From assembly GCA_033764265.1 (NCBI GenBank), contig JANRJB010000336.1, positions 1-18,710 of the forward strand: a stretch of DNA of 18,710 nucleotides. Direction: 5' to 3'. The notes beneath the pieces are model-generated. The model made no database searches and was not told the DNA's origin. It saw only the letters and a list, made by a program, of their open reading frames with translations. The position numbers and the translations under genes were made by a program. How positions within the stretch are numbered: position 1 is the first letter of the stretch; each line of letters starts with the position of its first letter. This stretch comes from VGEM01 sp033764265 (GTDB lineage: Bacteria; Pseudomonadota; Alphaproteobacteria; Rhodospirillales; Rhodospirillaceae). Positions 1 through 8,652 of the stretch are shown here, in pieces.

Positions 1-935
1 TCGACGACCACGAATCCCATCTCGACACCGCGCAAGAGGTCGCGGAAACGCATTTCGCGCTCGGTCGCCCTGTCACGTTGCGCGGTGAGCGTGTCGTTGA
101 AACGTGCCAACTGGCCGCGCTGGTGGGTCAAGCCGGCGCCCATGGCCGATAGCACCAGCCCGGCGGCGAGCACGGCGTAGGGGGCGGCACTCGCATTGGC
201 GCGCACGAGCGCCGGCGTTGCCTGGGCCTCGGCCCGCACCGACAACCGGTTGATCTCGACCTCGTGCCTGACGGTGGGCCGGCCGGCCGTCTTGTCATTG
301 AACTCGCCGCTGCGGAAAACGGGTTCGCCGTTGGCGGCCACCGCGACCGCCGCCGCCAACTCGGAGCGGTCATACAGCGCGTCAAACATGTTCTGCAGGG
401 TCACGCGTGCAGTGATCAGGCCATCGAAACCGCCATCGATAAAAATGGGGGCAGACACCACGACGAACGGTTGGCCCGCGTCATCGCGGTTGATCCGGCT
501 GATCTGCACCACACCGGCGGTGCGGGCCGCTTCCATGCCCGCCAGCAGCGCATCGCTGGGAGCAATGGCATCGTTCAGCGACAGCACCTGTCCGCCGCGC
601 GTGACGCGCCAGCGTACATTGAAGCCGGCGTCGACGCGCTGGACGTAGAGCAAATACGGGAAGTCGCGGATAAAGCTGCGCGCGTCCTTTTGCCAGCGGG
701 CTTCGGCGGCCTCGCCGAACGCTTCGGCCCGTTCGGCCATCCGGCTCAGGCCTTCGTCGAGATCTTCGAATTCCTTCGCAACCGTCAGCGCGAATTGTTG
801 CGCCTTGGTGGCCAGTAGAACGTCCAGCGCGTGTTGTTCGCCGCGCAGCAGCACCACCCACAGGCCGAGTGACGCAGCCACACCCGCCAGCAGCACGAAT
901 AACCATGCCCTTGACGATGTAATTGGCGATGGCAC
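1..935 (-). CDS. Membrane sensor with CHASE-like periplasmic domain (C-terminus off the left edge)
   Basis: A reading frame open to the window edge gives 311 residues on the minus strand. The start is GTG at 935: an in-frame TAA lies two codons upstream and an AGGGG ribosome site precedes it. A first membrane helix spans about residues 11-30, a periplasmic segment about 31-250, and a second helix about 251-269. A charged, probably coiled-coil stretch (271-297) follows, and then what looks like the beginning of a PAS domain (RFRDLLRGVEMGF). The periplasmic part has the look of a CHASE ligand-binding domain: a DFPYLLYVQRVD segment near 91, FNVRW near 105, and a PIFIDGGFDGLI strand near 163. The output domain (histidine kinase, diguanylate cyclase or other) is outside the window, so the signalling type is unknown. 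It is transcribed away from the methyltransferase operon; a functional link is possible but unproven. Confidence 0.72.
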   Translation of the reverse strand, partial: MPSPITSSRAWLFVLLAGVAASLGLWVVLLRGEQHALDVLLATKAQQFALTVAKEFEDLDEGLSRMAERAEAFGEAAEARWQKDARSFIRDFPYLLYVQRVDAGFNVRWRVTRGGQVLSLNDAIAPSDALLAGMEAARTAGVVQISRINRDDAGQPFVVVSAPIFIDGGFDGLITARVTLQNMFDALYDRSELAAAVAVAANGEPVFRSGEFNDKTAGRPTVRHEVEINRLSVRAEAQATPALVRANASAAPYAVLAAGLVLSAMGAGLTHQRGQLARFNDTLTAQRDRATEREMRFRDLLRGVEMGFVVV

Positions 936-1526
936 GAGTTACCCCTACAACTTCCAATTATCTTTCGACGGAAACATTGCCTAGACGTGCTCTTTGCGGC
1001 ACGCTTGGACGGCTCTCTCCCTTTTTGCGCGTGTGGTTGCTGCTGATTTCTATTTTTGAAGATAAATGGTTCTGACAACAAACTACAACCTGATTCGTGC
1101 CGCCACTTAGAATTTTTACAATGTAATACAGCACTCTAACTACGTATATTATCTGGGCAATTTTAGCGAACTTGGCGTCATATCGTCGTTTACTAAGGTG
1201 ATTCTGGGCCCAAGTGCCCACCGTGGTATTGGCCCGATCAGTCAGAGCCATCAACCTCCCGCAGTTGGCCGCGACCATCGATCCCGAATGCAACCGCGGG
1301 AACGACCCAGAGATGTATTGAATCGACTCCCCTGACCCCGGTTGAGATCTCCGCACGTGGGCGCGAGCCCGTTGACACTGTAAAATCACACATATGCATT
1401 CACGTTGCAAACTTACGCAATAGGGTGGCCCTCAATCAATTGACACCCACCGCCGGACGGCGCGAACATTCATGCCTCGTCCGTTAATCGATCCATGCCG
1501 TTCACGGCCCCCGGGGAGGTTCCGCC
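936..1526. other. Divergent intergenic region, AT-richer, no convincing gene
   Basis: About 590 bases separate the minus-strand sensor from the plus-strand methyltransferase operon, so promoters for both directions should lie here. Bases 1070-1200 are clearly more AT-rich than the flanks. A minus-strand frame of 150 codons (958-1410) crosses it, but its composition is not protein-like and it has no clear ribosome site, so I do not call it. I see no tRNA, repeat array or insertion sequence. Confidence 0.6.
1372..1400 (+). promoter_or_regulatory. Candidate sigma-70 promoter of the 1527-4742 operon
   Basis: A perfect TTGACA (1372-1377) is followed 17 bases later by TGCATT (1395-1400), which matches TATAAT at three of six positions. 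It lies about 125 bases upstream of the first gene in an AT-richer stretch. A second TTGACA at 1440-1445 has no acceptable -10 partner. The -35 is good and the -10 weak, so this is only a candidate. Confidence 0.25.
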
Positions 1527-1913
1527 ATGGCCAAGTCGCCCTTGCGCACCAAGCGCGAGACATATGCCGCCGAGTTCACGCCGGCCGATTACGACCGCGC
1601 GTACTTCACCAAGGATCCGGTCGTCGATGCCTTGTTCACGTCGTTCACAGCGCTGGGCGCCAACGTCTGGGCGTTGCAGCGTCGCCTGCAGACCGTCGAG
1701 GTGCTGCTGGAGAAACACGGCTCGGTCACGCGCGAGATGATCGAGCAGTACATGCCGACCGAGGCTGAAGCCAAGCAGATCCGCGATGCACGCAACGCCT
1801 TCGTCGCCGAGCTGTTCGATCCGTTCCAGCAAATGGGCACGGTGGCTTACGGCGCGTCGCTCGACGTACCGGAGAATCCGCACAACCCCGCCACCACGGC
1901 CGCCAAGAAATAG
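1527..1913 (+). CDS. Hypothetical protein, 128 residues, first gene of the methyltransferase operon
   Basis: The ATG at 1527 follows a strong GGGGAGG ribosome site 8-9 bases upstream. The protein is soluble-looking, without signal peptide or membrane segment. The middle (about residues 40-95) is rich in Leu, Glu, Arg and Ala and probably helical. The end is a disordered-looking Pro/Asn/Thr/Lys tail. I do not recognise the family. The downstream methyltransferase begins only 28 bases after the stop, so the two are almost certainly co-transcribed. The product may be a small partner or accessory subunit of that enzyme, but this is inference from position only. Confidence 0.8.
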   Translation: MAKSPLRTKRETYAAEFTPADYDRAYFTKDPVVDALFTSFTALGANVWALQRRLQTVEVLLEKHGSVTREMIEQYMPTEAEAKQIRDARNAFVAELFDPFQQMGTVAYGASLDVPENPHNPATTAAKK

Positions 1914-1941
1914 CGACGCACGACCGGAAAGGACCCAGACC

Positions 1942-3135
1942 ATGACCGACTCGCTGTTCCCGTCGCTGCGCCGCCGCGACCTGTTCGCCACCGCCGCCGC
2001 GGCCGCTGCTTCGGCCACCGCGGCCACAATCAACACCGCCGAAGCCAAGGAGACCGTGAAGGAGTCCGTGCGCACCATGGCCGTGCGCGGCCACGACGGC
2101 ATCTACGCGCGCATGCCGACGCTGGCGATGGAAACCAAGGGCGACTTTTACGCGGGGCTTTACCGCTGGCGCCTTGCCGACATGGAAGCCGCAGCCGAAG
2201 ACCGGGCGGAGGAAATCCTGAAGGCCAAGGGCGTCGACCCCAAGGCGCAGATGACCTGGGGCGAGGCGGTCGCGCTGCTGGAGGCCGACCCGCTGATCGC
2301 CATGACCTGCCGGGCCCGCCACAGCCACCAGAAATTGAAGTACCAGTTGCTGCAGCTTGAGTATCACAAGCGCGCGGATGCGTTCCTGGCCGAGATGGAG
2401 CGCGCCGACAAGATGGGCCCGGGCACGCTGGAGCTGAACCCCAAGATGGCCCTGCCCGAGTACACCACCCGCGAAATCCACTCCATGCCGGGTGGTTACG
2501 TCGGCGATGCGTTCGCCGGCCACATGTACCACGCCGGCACCGACTGGGGCGCCTATGTGGACACCAACACGCAGGACGGCCAGCACATGCAGATGGCCGC
2601 CGGCGCGGTCGTGCCGGCCGACGGCAAGGTGCGCCGCATCCTCGACCTCGGCACCTCGATCGGCCAGTTGGCCACGTCGATGAAGCGCCGCTTCCCCGAG
2701 GCCGAGGTGTGGGGCCTCGATGTCGGCGGGCCGATGGTGCGCTACGCCCACATGAAGGCCGCCGACATGGGCGTCGATGTCAACTTCGCCCAACGGCTGT
2801 GCGAGGACTCTGGCTTCCCCGACGGCCATTTCGACATGATCACCTCGAACCTGCTGTTCCACGAAGTGAACGAGCAAGGCGCCAAGGACATCATCAAGGA
2901 AATCGCGCGCGTGCTGCGTCCGGGCGGGGTCTATTCCTCGACCGACACCAACGACACGCCACCGACCGTGAAGGGCAAGTACACCCTGTGGTATAATTAT
3001 CGTTGGAACCACGAGGACTGGTACGCCGACTGGCACAACGTCGACTTCGCCAAGGAGATGACCGGCGTCGGCCTCAAGGTGACCCGCCGCACCGGCGGCC
3101 GCAACGAGCCCAAGTACGTCGCCATCAAGACCTGA
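1942..3135 (+). CDS. Class I SAM-dependent methyltransferase with a Tat-like leader
   Basis: 397 residues. The ATG at 1942 is chosen because GGAAAGGA lies 9 bases upstream and because the protein then starts with a typical leader; an earlier in-frame start (1786) would overlap the upstream gene. Residues 9-35 hold RRRDLF followed by a long Ala/Thr stretch ending near AEA, which resembles a twin-arginine signal. A helical N-terminal domain occupies about 40-190. The Rossmann methyltransferase fold follows: motif I ILDLGTSIGQ at about 233-242, an acidic residue after the second strand (GLDVGG, Asp260), the FDMITSNLLFHEV strand at about 297-309, and RVLRPGGV near 323-330. The glycine motif reads DLGTSIG rather than the common DLGCGTG. 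The methyl acceptor is unknown. An exported enzyme using cytoplasmic SAM would be unusual, so the leader may instead be non-functional or a membrane anchor. Confidence 0.82.
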   Translation: MTDSLFPSLRRRDLFATAAAAAASATAATINTAEAKETVKESVRTMAVRGHDGIYARMPTLAMETKGDFYAGLYRWRLADMEAAAEDRAEEILKAKGVDPKAQMTWGEAVALLEADPLIAMTCRARHSHQKLKYQLLQLEYHKRADAFLAEMERADKMGPGTLELNPKMALPEYTTREIHSMPGGYVGDAFAGHMYHAGTDWGAYVDTNTQDGQHMQMAAGAVVPADGKVRRILDLGTSIGQLATSMKRRFPEAEVWGLDVGGPMVRYAHMKAADMGVDVNFAQRLCEDSGFPDGHFDMITSNLLFHEVNEQGAKDIIKEIARVLRPGGVYSSTDTNDTPPTVKGKYTLWYNYRWNHEDWYADWHNVDFAKEMTGVGLKVTRRTGGRNEPKYVAIKT

Positions 3136-3158
3136 GACCGCAACGGCTTCGCAGCCTT

Positions 3159-3188
3159 GAAACCCCGCTCCGGCGGGGTTTCTTTTTT
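3159..3188 (+). terminator. Intrinsic terminator after the methyltransferase
   Basis: A 10-base-pair perfect stem (3159-3168 with 3173-3182, arms GAAACCCCGC and GCGGGGTTTC) with a TCCG loop is followed directly by six T residues (3183-3188). It sits 23 bases after the methyltransferase stop and 24 bases before the amidohydrolase start, leaving no room for a full promoter between them. Confidence 0.85.
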
Positions 3189-3212
3189 CCGCCATCGCAA
3201 CGGGGATTTTTC

Positions 3213-4742
3213 ATGCAGCGCCGCACATTCGTGGGTTCCGCCCTCGCCGCCGCCACGGTTCGCAGCGCGTCGGCTGCCGAGGCGCTTGTGGCCGATACGT
3301 TGATTCGCGATGCCTATGTCGTCACGGTGGATGCCGAACGGCGGGTGTTCACCCACGGCTATATCGCCTTCAAGGACGGCAAGATCGCGGCCGTGGGTCC
3401 GATGGGCGAGTGCAACGTGCGCGCCGCCGAAACCGTCGACGGCCGCGACAAACTGGTCATGCCCGGCATGGGCAACGCCCACAATCACCTGAATCAGATT
3501 TTCCTGCGCGGCTACAACGACGACCGCTGGCCGGTGCTGAGCATTACCGGCGCGGTGGCCACGGTGATGCAGCAGCTGTTCGCGGTCGCCGCGCGCAGCG
3601 ATGCCGAGCGCGCCTATGCACTCACCCGGCTGCACTGCCTGGAGCTGATGAAAGGCGGCTATACCGCCACGCACGACGAGCACTTCACCAACGTGCGCGC
3701 CGAGTCTGCCGACGGCTCGTGGCAAGCGGTCGCGGACTCCGGCTTGCGCGGCTTCGTGGCGCGCTGCATCGTCACCAGCGAAATGGTGCCGCCGATCGGC
3801 CGCGAGCGTTTGGACGAAGGCCTGCGGGAAATCGAGCGCCTGGCGGCGAAGTTCGCCGGCAGCCGGGTGGAGGTGGCGGCGGGCTTCGTCAACTACCGCT
3901 TCCTGACCGATCCCGAGGACATGCGCCGCATCAAGCAGGCGGCCGACCGGCTCAACATCCGCCTCGACATCGACATGACCGACAACAGCGCCGGCGCCGA
4001 CCTGAAGAAGCGCGGTTTCGCCGGCGGCCAAGTGGAGTACTACCGCAGCTTCGACCTGCTCGACCGGCCGATCTACGCCGGCAAGGCGGTCAACGTGGCG
4101 CCGCACGAGTTCGCCATCCTTGCCCAAACCGACGCGCGCGTCGGCTTGGTGCCGGTGCTGCGCCAGTTCGACGGCGCGGGCCTGCCGATTCATCACCTGC
4201 TCAAGCTGGGTGTGACGCCGGGCCTGGGTACCGACGCGCCGATGGTGACCGACAACCAGAACCCGTTCGAGGTGATGCGCCAGGCGATCCTGGGCCAGAA
4301 TCTCGCGGTGTTGCGCGAACGCGGCGCCGGGCTGCCGGCGCCCGAAGCGGCGCATTGGGCCACCGCCGAAACGGCGATCGAAATGGCGACGCGGGGCAGC
4401 GCGCGGGCGCTGTTTACCGACCAAGTGGCGGGCTCGCTCGAGGTTGGTCGCGCCGCCGACTGCGTGATCGTGGACCTCAACCAGCCGATCATGACGCCGC
4501 ACTTCGACCACCGCCGCACCATCGGCAGCCTGGTGTGGGCGGGCGAAAGCCGCATCGTCGACACCGTGTTCGTGGATGGCCGGAAACTTGTCGCGGGCGG
4601 GCGGTCGACGCTGTGGAACGAGGACGAGGTCATCGCCACCGCAGCCAAGGTACTCGGCGACATCGCCGCCGAGACCGACTTGCCGGCATTGCTGCCGCCG
4701 CGCGTGCCGGGCCGCACGTACCGGGGGTGGAGGTACATCTAG
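3213..4742 (+). CDS. Amidohydrolase of the TRZ/ATZ (metal-dependent deaminase-like) type, Tat leader
   Basis: 509 residues. The ATG at 3213 follows a CGGGGA ribosome site. The first residues, MQRRTFVGSALAAATV, form a clear twin-arginine signal ending near SAAEA, so the enzyme is probably periplasmic. The fold is a metal-dependent TIM barrel with a flanking beta-sandwich (VADTLIRDAYVVTVD at the N-terminus; GRAADCVIVDLNQP near the C-terminus). Visible metal-site residues are His90 and His92 (GNAHNHL), His298 (VAPHEF) and Asp341 (GLGTDAP). At the position where relatives have the third histidine and the catalytic glutamate (HxxE), this protein has Asp254 and Asp257 (DIDMTDN). The barrel is therefore recognisable but the metal site is altered. 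Family members deaminate or dechlorinate ring compounds or hydrolyse C-N bonds; the substrate here is unknown. The last 26 codons recur, decayed, at 9657-9734 and 16220-16255. Confidence 0.85.
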   Translation: MQRRTFVGSALAAATVRSASAAEALVADTLIRDAYVVTVDAERRVFTHGYIAFKDGKIAAVGPMGECNVRAAETVDGRDKLVMPGMGNAHNHLNQIFLRGYNDDRWPVLSITGAVATVMQQLFAVAARSDAERAYALTRLHCLELMKGGYTATHDEHFTNVRAESADGSWQAVADSGLRGFVARCIVTSEMVPPIGRERLDEGLREIERLAAKFAGSRVEVAAGFVNYRFLTDPEDMRRIKQAADRLNIRLDIDMTDNSAGADLKKRGFAGGQVEYYRSFDLLDRPIYAGKAVNVAPHEFAILAQTDARVGLVPVLRQFDGAGLPIHHLLKLGVTPGLGTDAPMVTDNQNPFEVMRQAILGQNLAVLRERGAGLPAPEAAHWATAETAIEMATRGSARALFTDQVAGSLEVGRAADCVIVDLNQPIMTPHFDHRRTIGSLVWAGESRIVDTVFVDGRKLVAGGRSTLWNEDEVIATAAKVLGDIAAETDLPALLPPRVPGRTYRGWRYI

Positions 4743-4891
4743 GCTGCTAAGGCCCCGGCGCGCGGCAGTGACACTACGGCCAGGGCAGCCACTATCCGAA
4801 CATCTGAACGAAGTACGTGCAGCCCGAGCGCCAAGCATGTCGTCATCCTTGAGCGGTGCATCCGCCGCCGACGGCTTGGGGAGGGCTCACG

Positions 4892-7261
4892 ATGGTGGTC
4901 TCGAGAATCGATCGCGTGCTGCTGGCGAGCGTGCCGCTGACTTCGGCGATGTTGACGGGGATACCCATCGAGTCGGCCGCCCAATCCCAACCTGCGGTGA
5001 CCGCAATCGAAGAACTGGTCGTCACCGCCCGCCGTCGGGAAGAGAGTTTGATGAGCGTCCCCCTGGCGATTTCCGCCTTCTCAAAGGCGGACATCGAGTC
5101 GCTCGGCGCGCAAGATCTGAACGACCTGAACATGCGGACACCCGGATTCTATATGCAGTATTCCGGCGTTGGAGCCGGCGGCCGCAACGACAGGAGTTTT
5201 CCGACCCTGACCTTTCGAGGACTTAGCAATATCGCCAACATCGGCTCGCTGTTCATCGACGGCGCGCCGGTCTCGAGCGTCAGTTCGCTGGCCCCGGGCG
5301 ACTTCGAGCGCATCGAGATTCTCAACGGCCCGCAAAGCGTCTACTTCGGCAGGTCCACCTACGCCGGCGCGGTCAATTACGTCACGCGCACGCCGGGCGA
5401 TCGGTTCGTCGGACGAATCACCACCGAGTACAGTTCGTACAATTCGACCGACGCCACGCTCAGCCTGGAAGGGCCGTTGATCGCCGGTCGACTGTCTGCC
5501 CGCGTCAGTTTTCACGATCTGGACAAGGGCGGGCATTACCGAAACGCCGCCGATCCGTCCTATCGGCTGGGCGCGCAAGCCACCCGTTCGGGCGCCCTCA
5601 ACCTGTACTTCACACCGTCCGAAGCACTGTCGGTCAAGGCATTCTTCAACACGTATGAGGATCAGGACGGGTTGCCGGCCAGCGCATTGTTCCGGCCCAG
5701 TCAGAATACCTGTAACGCGCGCATCGACCGCCAGGGCGGCAACAATTACATCTGCGGCGTGGTGCCGAAGATCAGCGCTGCCGAGATCTCCGCCTACAGC
5801 CGGCTTGCGCCGTATGAGTACGGAATCTTCATCGACAACAACATCCGGCTGCCGACGCTGTTCGATCCGAAATTCAACGAGAAGCCCGGGCTGCGACGCC
5901 GCGCCAATCAGGCCAACCTCGCGATCGCTTTCGACTTCGGCGATGGCCACCAACTCAACAGCATAACCGCCTATAACGACGACAAGTACCAGATCATCTC
6001 TTCCGCTTTCCGCGACAGCGAGCAGATACCGAACCCCGCCAACCCGGGCGGGCTGAACCCGCTACGCCCCCGCTTCGCGCTCAGCATGTCGTTCGTCCAG
6101 GGCAAGCAACGTGATTGGAGCCAGGAGCTGCGCGTGACCTCGCCGCAGGAAAGGCGCCTGAGATGGGACTTGGGCGCCAACTATGTGAACATCCGGGTCC
6201 CCCAGATCGCGATCAGTTTGATCAACAACAACGGCGGTTCCGTCTTGACCGCCGGCGGATCCAGCGTGACCGGGTCGAAAACGCCGGCGGTGTTCGGCGG
6301 CGCGTACTATGACCTGAACGATCGGTTGACCCTCAATCTCGAGGGTCGCTACCAGTGGGACCGCATTTACACCCGCGTCGCCGCGACCGGGGCGACTTTC
6401 GAGCGCACGTTCAAGAACTTTATGCCGCGCGCGACACTCGACTTCGAATACTCCGACGACGGCATGGTTTACGCGCTCTATTCGCGTGGAACGCTCCCCG
6501 GGAGCTTCCGGAACCAAGCCCTGCTGGCCGCCCAGCCGGCGAACGTGATCGCCGAGATCGTCGCGCAGGTCGGTCCGATCGCGCCGGCAGTTTCGCCTGA
6601 GGAGATGAACAATTATGAAGCAGGGTGGAAAGGCTCGTTCTTTGAAGGCCGAACCACCGCCCAGCTTGCGGTCTATCACGCCGTCATCACCGATCAGCAG
6701 ATCACCCGCACAGTCTTCCTCGCCTCGGGCGGGGGGCTCGGCGTTCAGACCAACCTTGGCAAGACCAGACTGAAAGGCGTCGAACTGTCGATTCAGGCGC
6801 AGCCGACAGAGCAGATTTCCTTGAGCGGGTCCTTCGGTTTGGCCCGGCCCAGCATTCGGGTGTTTGAATGCACGGAGTGCTTCAACTTCATTACCGGAAG
6901 CCGCGACGTCACCGGAAATCGAACCCGGAACGTGCCGGAGCACACAGGGTCTGCGTCCGCCGAGTACACCGATTCATTGATCGACGCTTACGACTGGTTC
7001 GCGCGTGCCGATTATACCTATCGCGGCACCGTGTTCGGGGACGAAGCCAACATCGCGGAAACCGGCCCCCAGCACATTGTCAACTTGAAGATTGGCGCGC
7101 GTTCCGAGGCGCTGACGCTTGAAGCCTTCGTCAAAAACCTCACCGACGACGATACCTATCTGTCTTTGTTCCGCGCCACCGACCCCTTGGGCGGCAGCGG
7201 GATCAGGATGACTCTGCCGGACAAGCGGACGTTCGGCCTTCGGGCCGCCTACACGTTCTGA
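4892..7261 (+). CDS. TonB-dependent outer-membrane receptor (no STN domain)
   Basis: 789 residues. The ATG at 4892 has GAGGG six bases upstream; a GTG at 4856 is in frame but lacks a leader directly after it. A signal peptide covers about residues 1-31, then a TonB box (EELVVTARRREE, 40-51). The plug domain carries the ERIEILNGPQSVYFGR motif. The remainder is beta-barrel strands ending in AAYTF, the C-terminal aromatic signature of outer-membrane proteins. The FVKNLTDDD motif near the end is typical. It would import a scarce substrate across the outer membrane using TonB/ExbBD energy. There is no N-terminal signalling domain, so it is a transporter rather than a transducer. The next genes encode a flavin monooxygenase and an IclR regulator, which suggests import of an aromatic or cyclic carbon compound rather than iron. 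Confidence 0.93.
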   Translation: MVVSRIDRVLLASVPLTSAMLTGIPIESAAQSQPAVTAIEELVVTARRREESLMSVPLAISAFSKADIESLGAQDLNDLNMRTPGFYMQYSGVGAGGRNDRSFPTLTFRGLSNIANIGSLFIDGAPVSSVSSLAPGDFERIEILNGPQSVYFGRSTYAGAVNYVTRTPGDRFVGRITTEYSSYNSTDATLSLEGPLIAGRLSARVSFHDLDKGGHYRNAADPSYRLGAQATRSGALNLYFTPSEALSVKAFFNTYEDQDGLPASALFRPSQNTCNARIDRQGGNNYICGVVPKISAAEISAYSRLAPYEYGIFIDNNIRLPTLFDPKFNEKPGLRRRANQANLAIAFDFGDGHQLNSITAYNDDKYQIISSAFRDSEQIPNPANPGGLNPLRPRFALSMSFVQGKQRDWSQELRVTSPQERRLRWDLGANYVNIRVPQIAISLINNNGGSVLTAGGSSVTGSKTPAVFGGAYYDLNDRLTLNLEGRYQWDRIYTRVAATGATFERTFKNFMPRATLDFEYSDDGMVYALYSRGTLPGSFRNQALLAAQPANVIAEIVAQVGPIAPAVSPEEMNNYEAGWKGSFFEGRTTAQLAVYHAVITDQQITRTVFLASGGGLGVQTNLGKTRLKGVELSIQAQPTEQISLSGSFGLARPSIRVFECTECFNFITGSRDVTGNRTRNVPEHTGSASAEYTDSLIDAYDWFARADYTYRGTVFGDEANIAETGPQHIVNLKIGARSEALTLEAFVKNLTDDDTYLSLFRATDPLGGSGIRMTLPDKRTFGLRAAYTF

Positions 7262-7376
7262 TGTTCGCGTTCAGCATGCACGGGTCGCTGACGCAATTGG
7301 CTCACCCGAGTCGAAGCGCCGGCCCCTCGGTGGCCGATCATCGCGCTTCTTGCAGCAAACTTGACCAGGTTCATCA

Positions 7377-8579
7377 ATGTCGCTGTTAGGATCACATCCC
7401 GTCATCGTGGTTGGCGCCGGACCGGTTGGGGCGGTGTTCGCGCTGGCTTTGGCCAAGGAAGGAATTTCTGTCGTCCTTCTTGAGCAGTTCGCCTCGCTTC
7501 CTGAAGACCTGCGGGCGTCCACGTTCCACCCCCCGACCCTCGATATGCTCGAACGCCTCGGGGTCGCAGAGGACCTGATCGGCATGGGCCTGATCGTGGA
7601 CTCTTATCAGTATCGCGACCGGCGCACTGGCGACTTCGCCCAGTTCCACTTCCGCCATCTCAACGGTGAAACGCGCCATCCGTATCGACTGCAATGCGAG
7701 CAGTGGCGTCTGAACCGGCTCTGCGTCGCGCGGCTCATGGCGTTTCCTCACGCTGAAGTTCGCTTTTCCCACGAGTGCATTGGGCTGAACCAGGATAAGG
7801 ACGGGGTGACCGTCCTGGTTCGGACGCCGGACGGCGAGAAACAGATTCGCGGGTCGCTCGTGTTCGGCAGCGATGGAGCCTCGAGCCGTGTGCGACGGGC
7901 CTGCGGCATCCCGTTCGAGGGTTTCACATATCCCGAGAAATTCCTGGTCGCGTCGACACCCTACCCGCTGGAAAACTTCTTTCCCGGCCTGTGCGGCGTC
8001 AACTACATCGCCGATCCTGACGAATGGTGCGTGATCTTGCGTTGCAATAAGCTGTGGCGGGTGTTGTTCCCGACCAATCCTGACGATAGCGACGAAAAGC
8101 TGTTGAGTGACACCTACGTTCAGGATCGGCTCCAGCAGCTCGCGCCCACGGGAACGCCTTACGAACTCGGCCACACGTCGCTCTACAAGGTGCACCAACG
8201 CGTCGCCGTTTCCTACCGCCACGGGAGGGTTCTGATCGGCGGAGACGCGGCGCACGTCAACAACCCGCTCGGCGGAATGGGCATGAACGGGGGCATACAT
8301 GACGCCATAAATCTTGCAGAAAAGCTGCTGCAAATTCGCGACGGTGGCGACGATGCGCTGCTCGACGTTTACGACCGGCAGCGCCGGCTTACGGCCCAAC
8401 GCTTTGTCCAGGAACAATCGATCAAGAACAAGGCTCTGATGGAGGAACGCGATCCCGGGGCACAGCATCGCCGCCAGCAGGAATACATGCGCACGGCCGC
8501 TGATCCCGTCCTTGCCAAGGAATTCTTGTTGCGGACATCGATGATCAGGATCGTGCGCGAGTCTTACAGCATACATTAG
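7377..8579 (+). CDS. FAD-dependent class A monooxygenase
   Basis: 400 residues. The dinucleotide-binding motif GAGPVG lies at residues 13-18, with Glu36 at the end of the second strand to bind the ribose. The second FAD motif, FGSDGASSRVR, is at about 163-173. The third, GRVLIGGDAAHVNNPLGGMG, is at about 283-302. This three-motif layout is that of the PHBH-like FAD_binding_3 flavoprotein hydroxylases, which use NAD(P)H and O2 to hydroxylate or epoxidise aromatic and related rings. At 400 residues it is the short form, lacking the thioredoxin-like C-terminal domain of phenol hydroxylases. No signal peptide, so cytoplasmic. It follows receptor 1 by 115 bases and precedes the IclR gene by 73. 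The ribosome site (CCAGGTT) is weak. The substrate is unknown. Confidence 0.9.
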   Translation: MSLLGSHPVIVVGAGPVGAVFALALAKEGISVVLLEQFASLPEDLRASTFHPPTLDMLERLGVAEDLIGMGLIVDSYQYRDRRTGDFAQFHFRHLNGETRHPYRLQCEQWRLNRLCVARLMAFPHAEVRFSHECIGLNQDKDGVTVLVRTPDGEKQIRGSLVFGSDGASSRVRRACGIPFEGFTYPEKFLVASTPYPLENFFPGLCGVNYIADPDEWCVILRCNKLWRVLFPTNPDDSDEKLLSDTYVQDRLQQLAPTGTPYELGHTSLYKVHQRVAVSYRHGRVLIGGDAAHVNNPLGGMGMNGGIHDAINLAEKLLQIRDGGDDALLDVYDRQRRLTAQRFVQEQSIKNKALMEERDPGAQHRRQQEYMRTAADPVLAKEFLLRTSMIRIVRESYSIH

Positions 8580-8652
8580 AGGATTACGGTTCGAGTACGA
8601 ATCCCTATAGTCGCAGAGACACGTCATCCCATGAGGAAGAGCAGGCGCTCTG

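Noticed and set aside
958..1410. 150-codon minus-strand open frame in the divergent intergenic region
   Set aside because: Amino-acid composition is not protein-like, no good ribosome site, it spans the most AT-rich bases and would overlap the expected promoters of both flanking genes.
1726..4838. Long minus-strand open frames (489 and 613 codons) opposite the methyltransferase and amidohydrolase
   Set aside because: Antisense shadows of GC-rich genes; His/Arg/Gly/Val-rich composition without domains, while the plus-strand frames carry clear motifs.
8581..8604. Imperfect palindrome GGATT...TCGA...AATCC before the IclR gene, as an operator
   Set aside because: Only the outer five and central four bases are symmetric; too weak to call without related sites.
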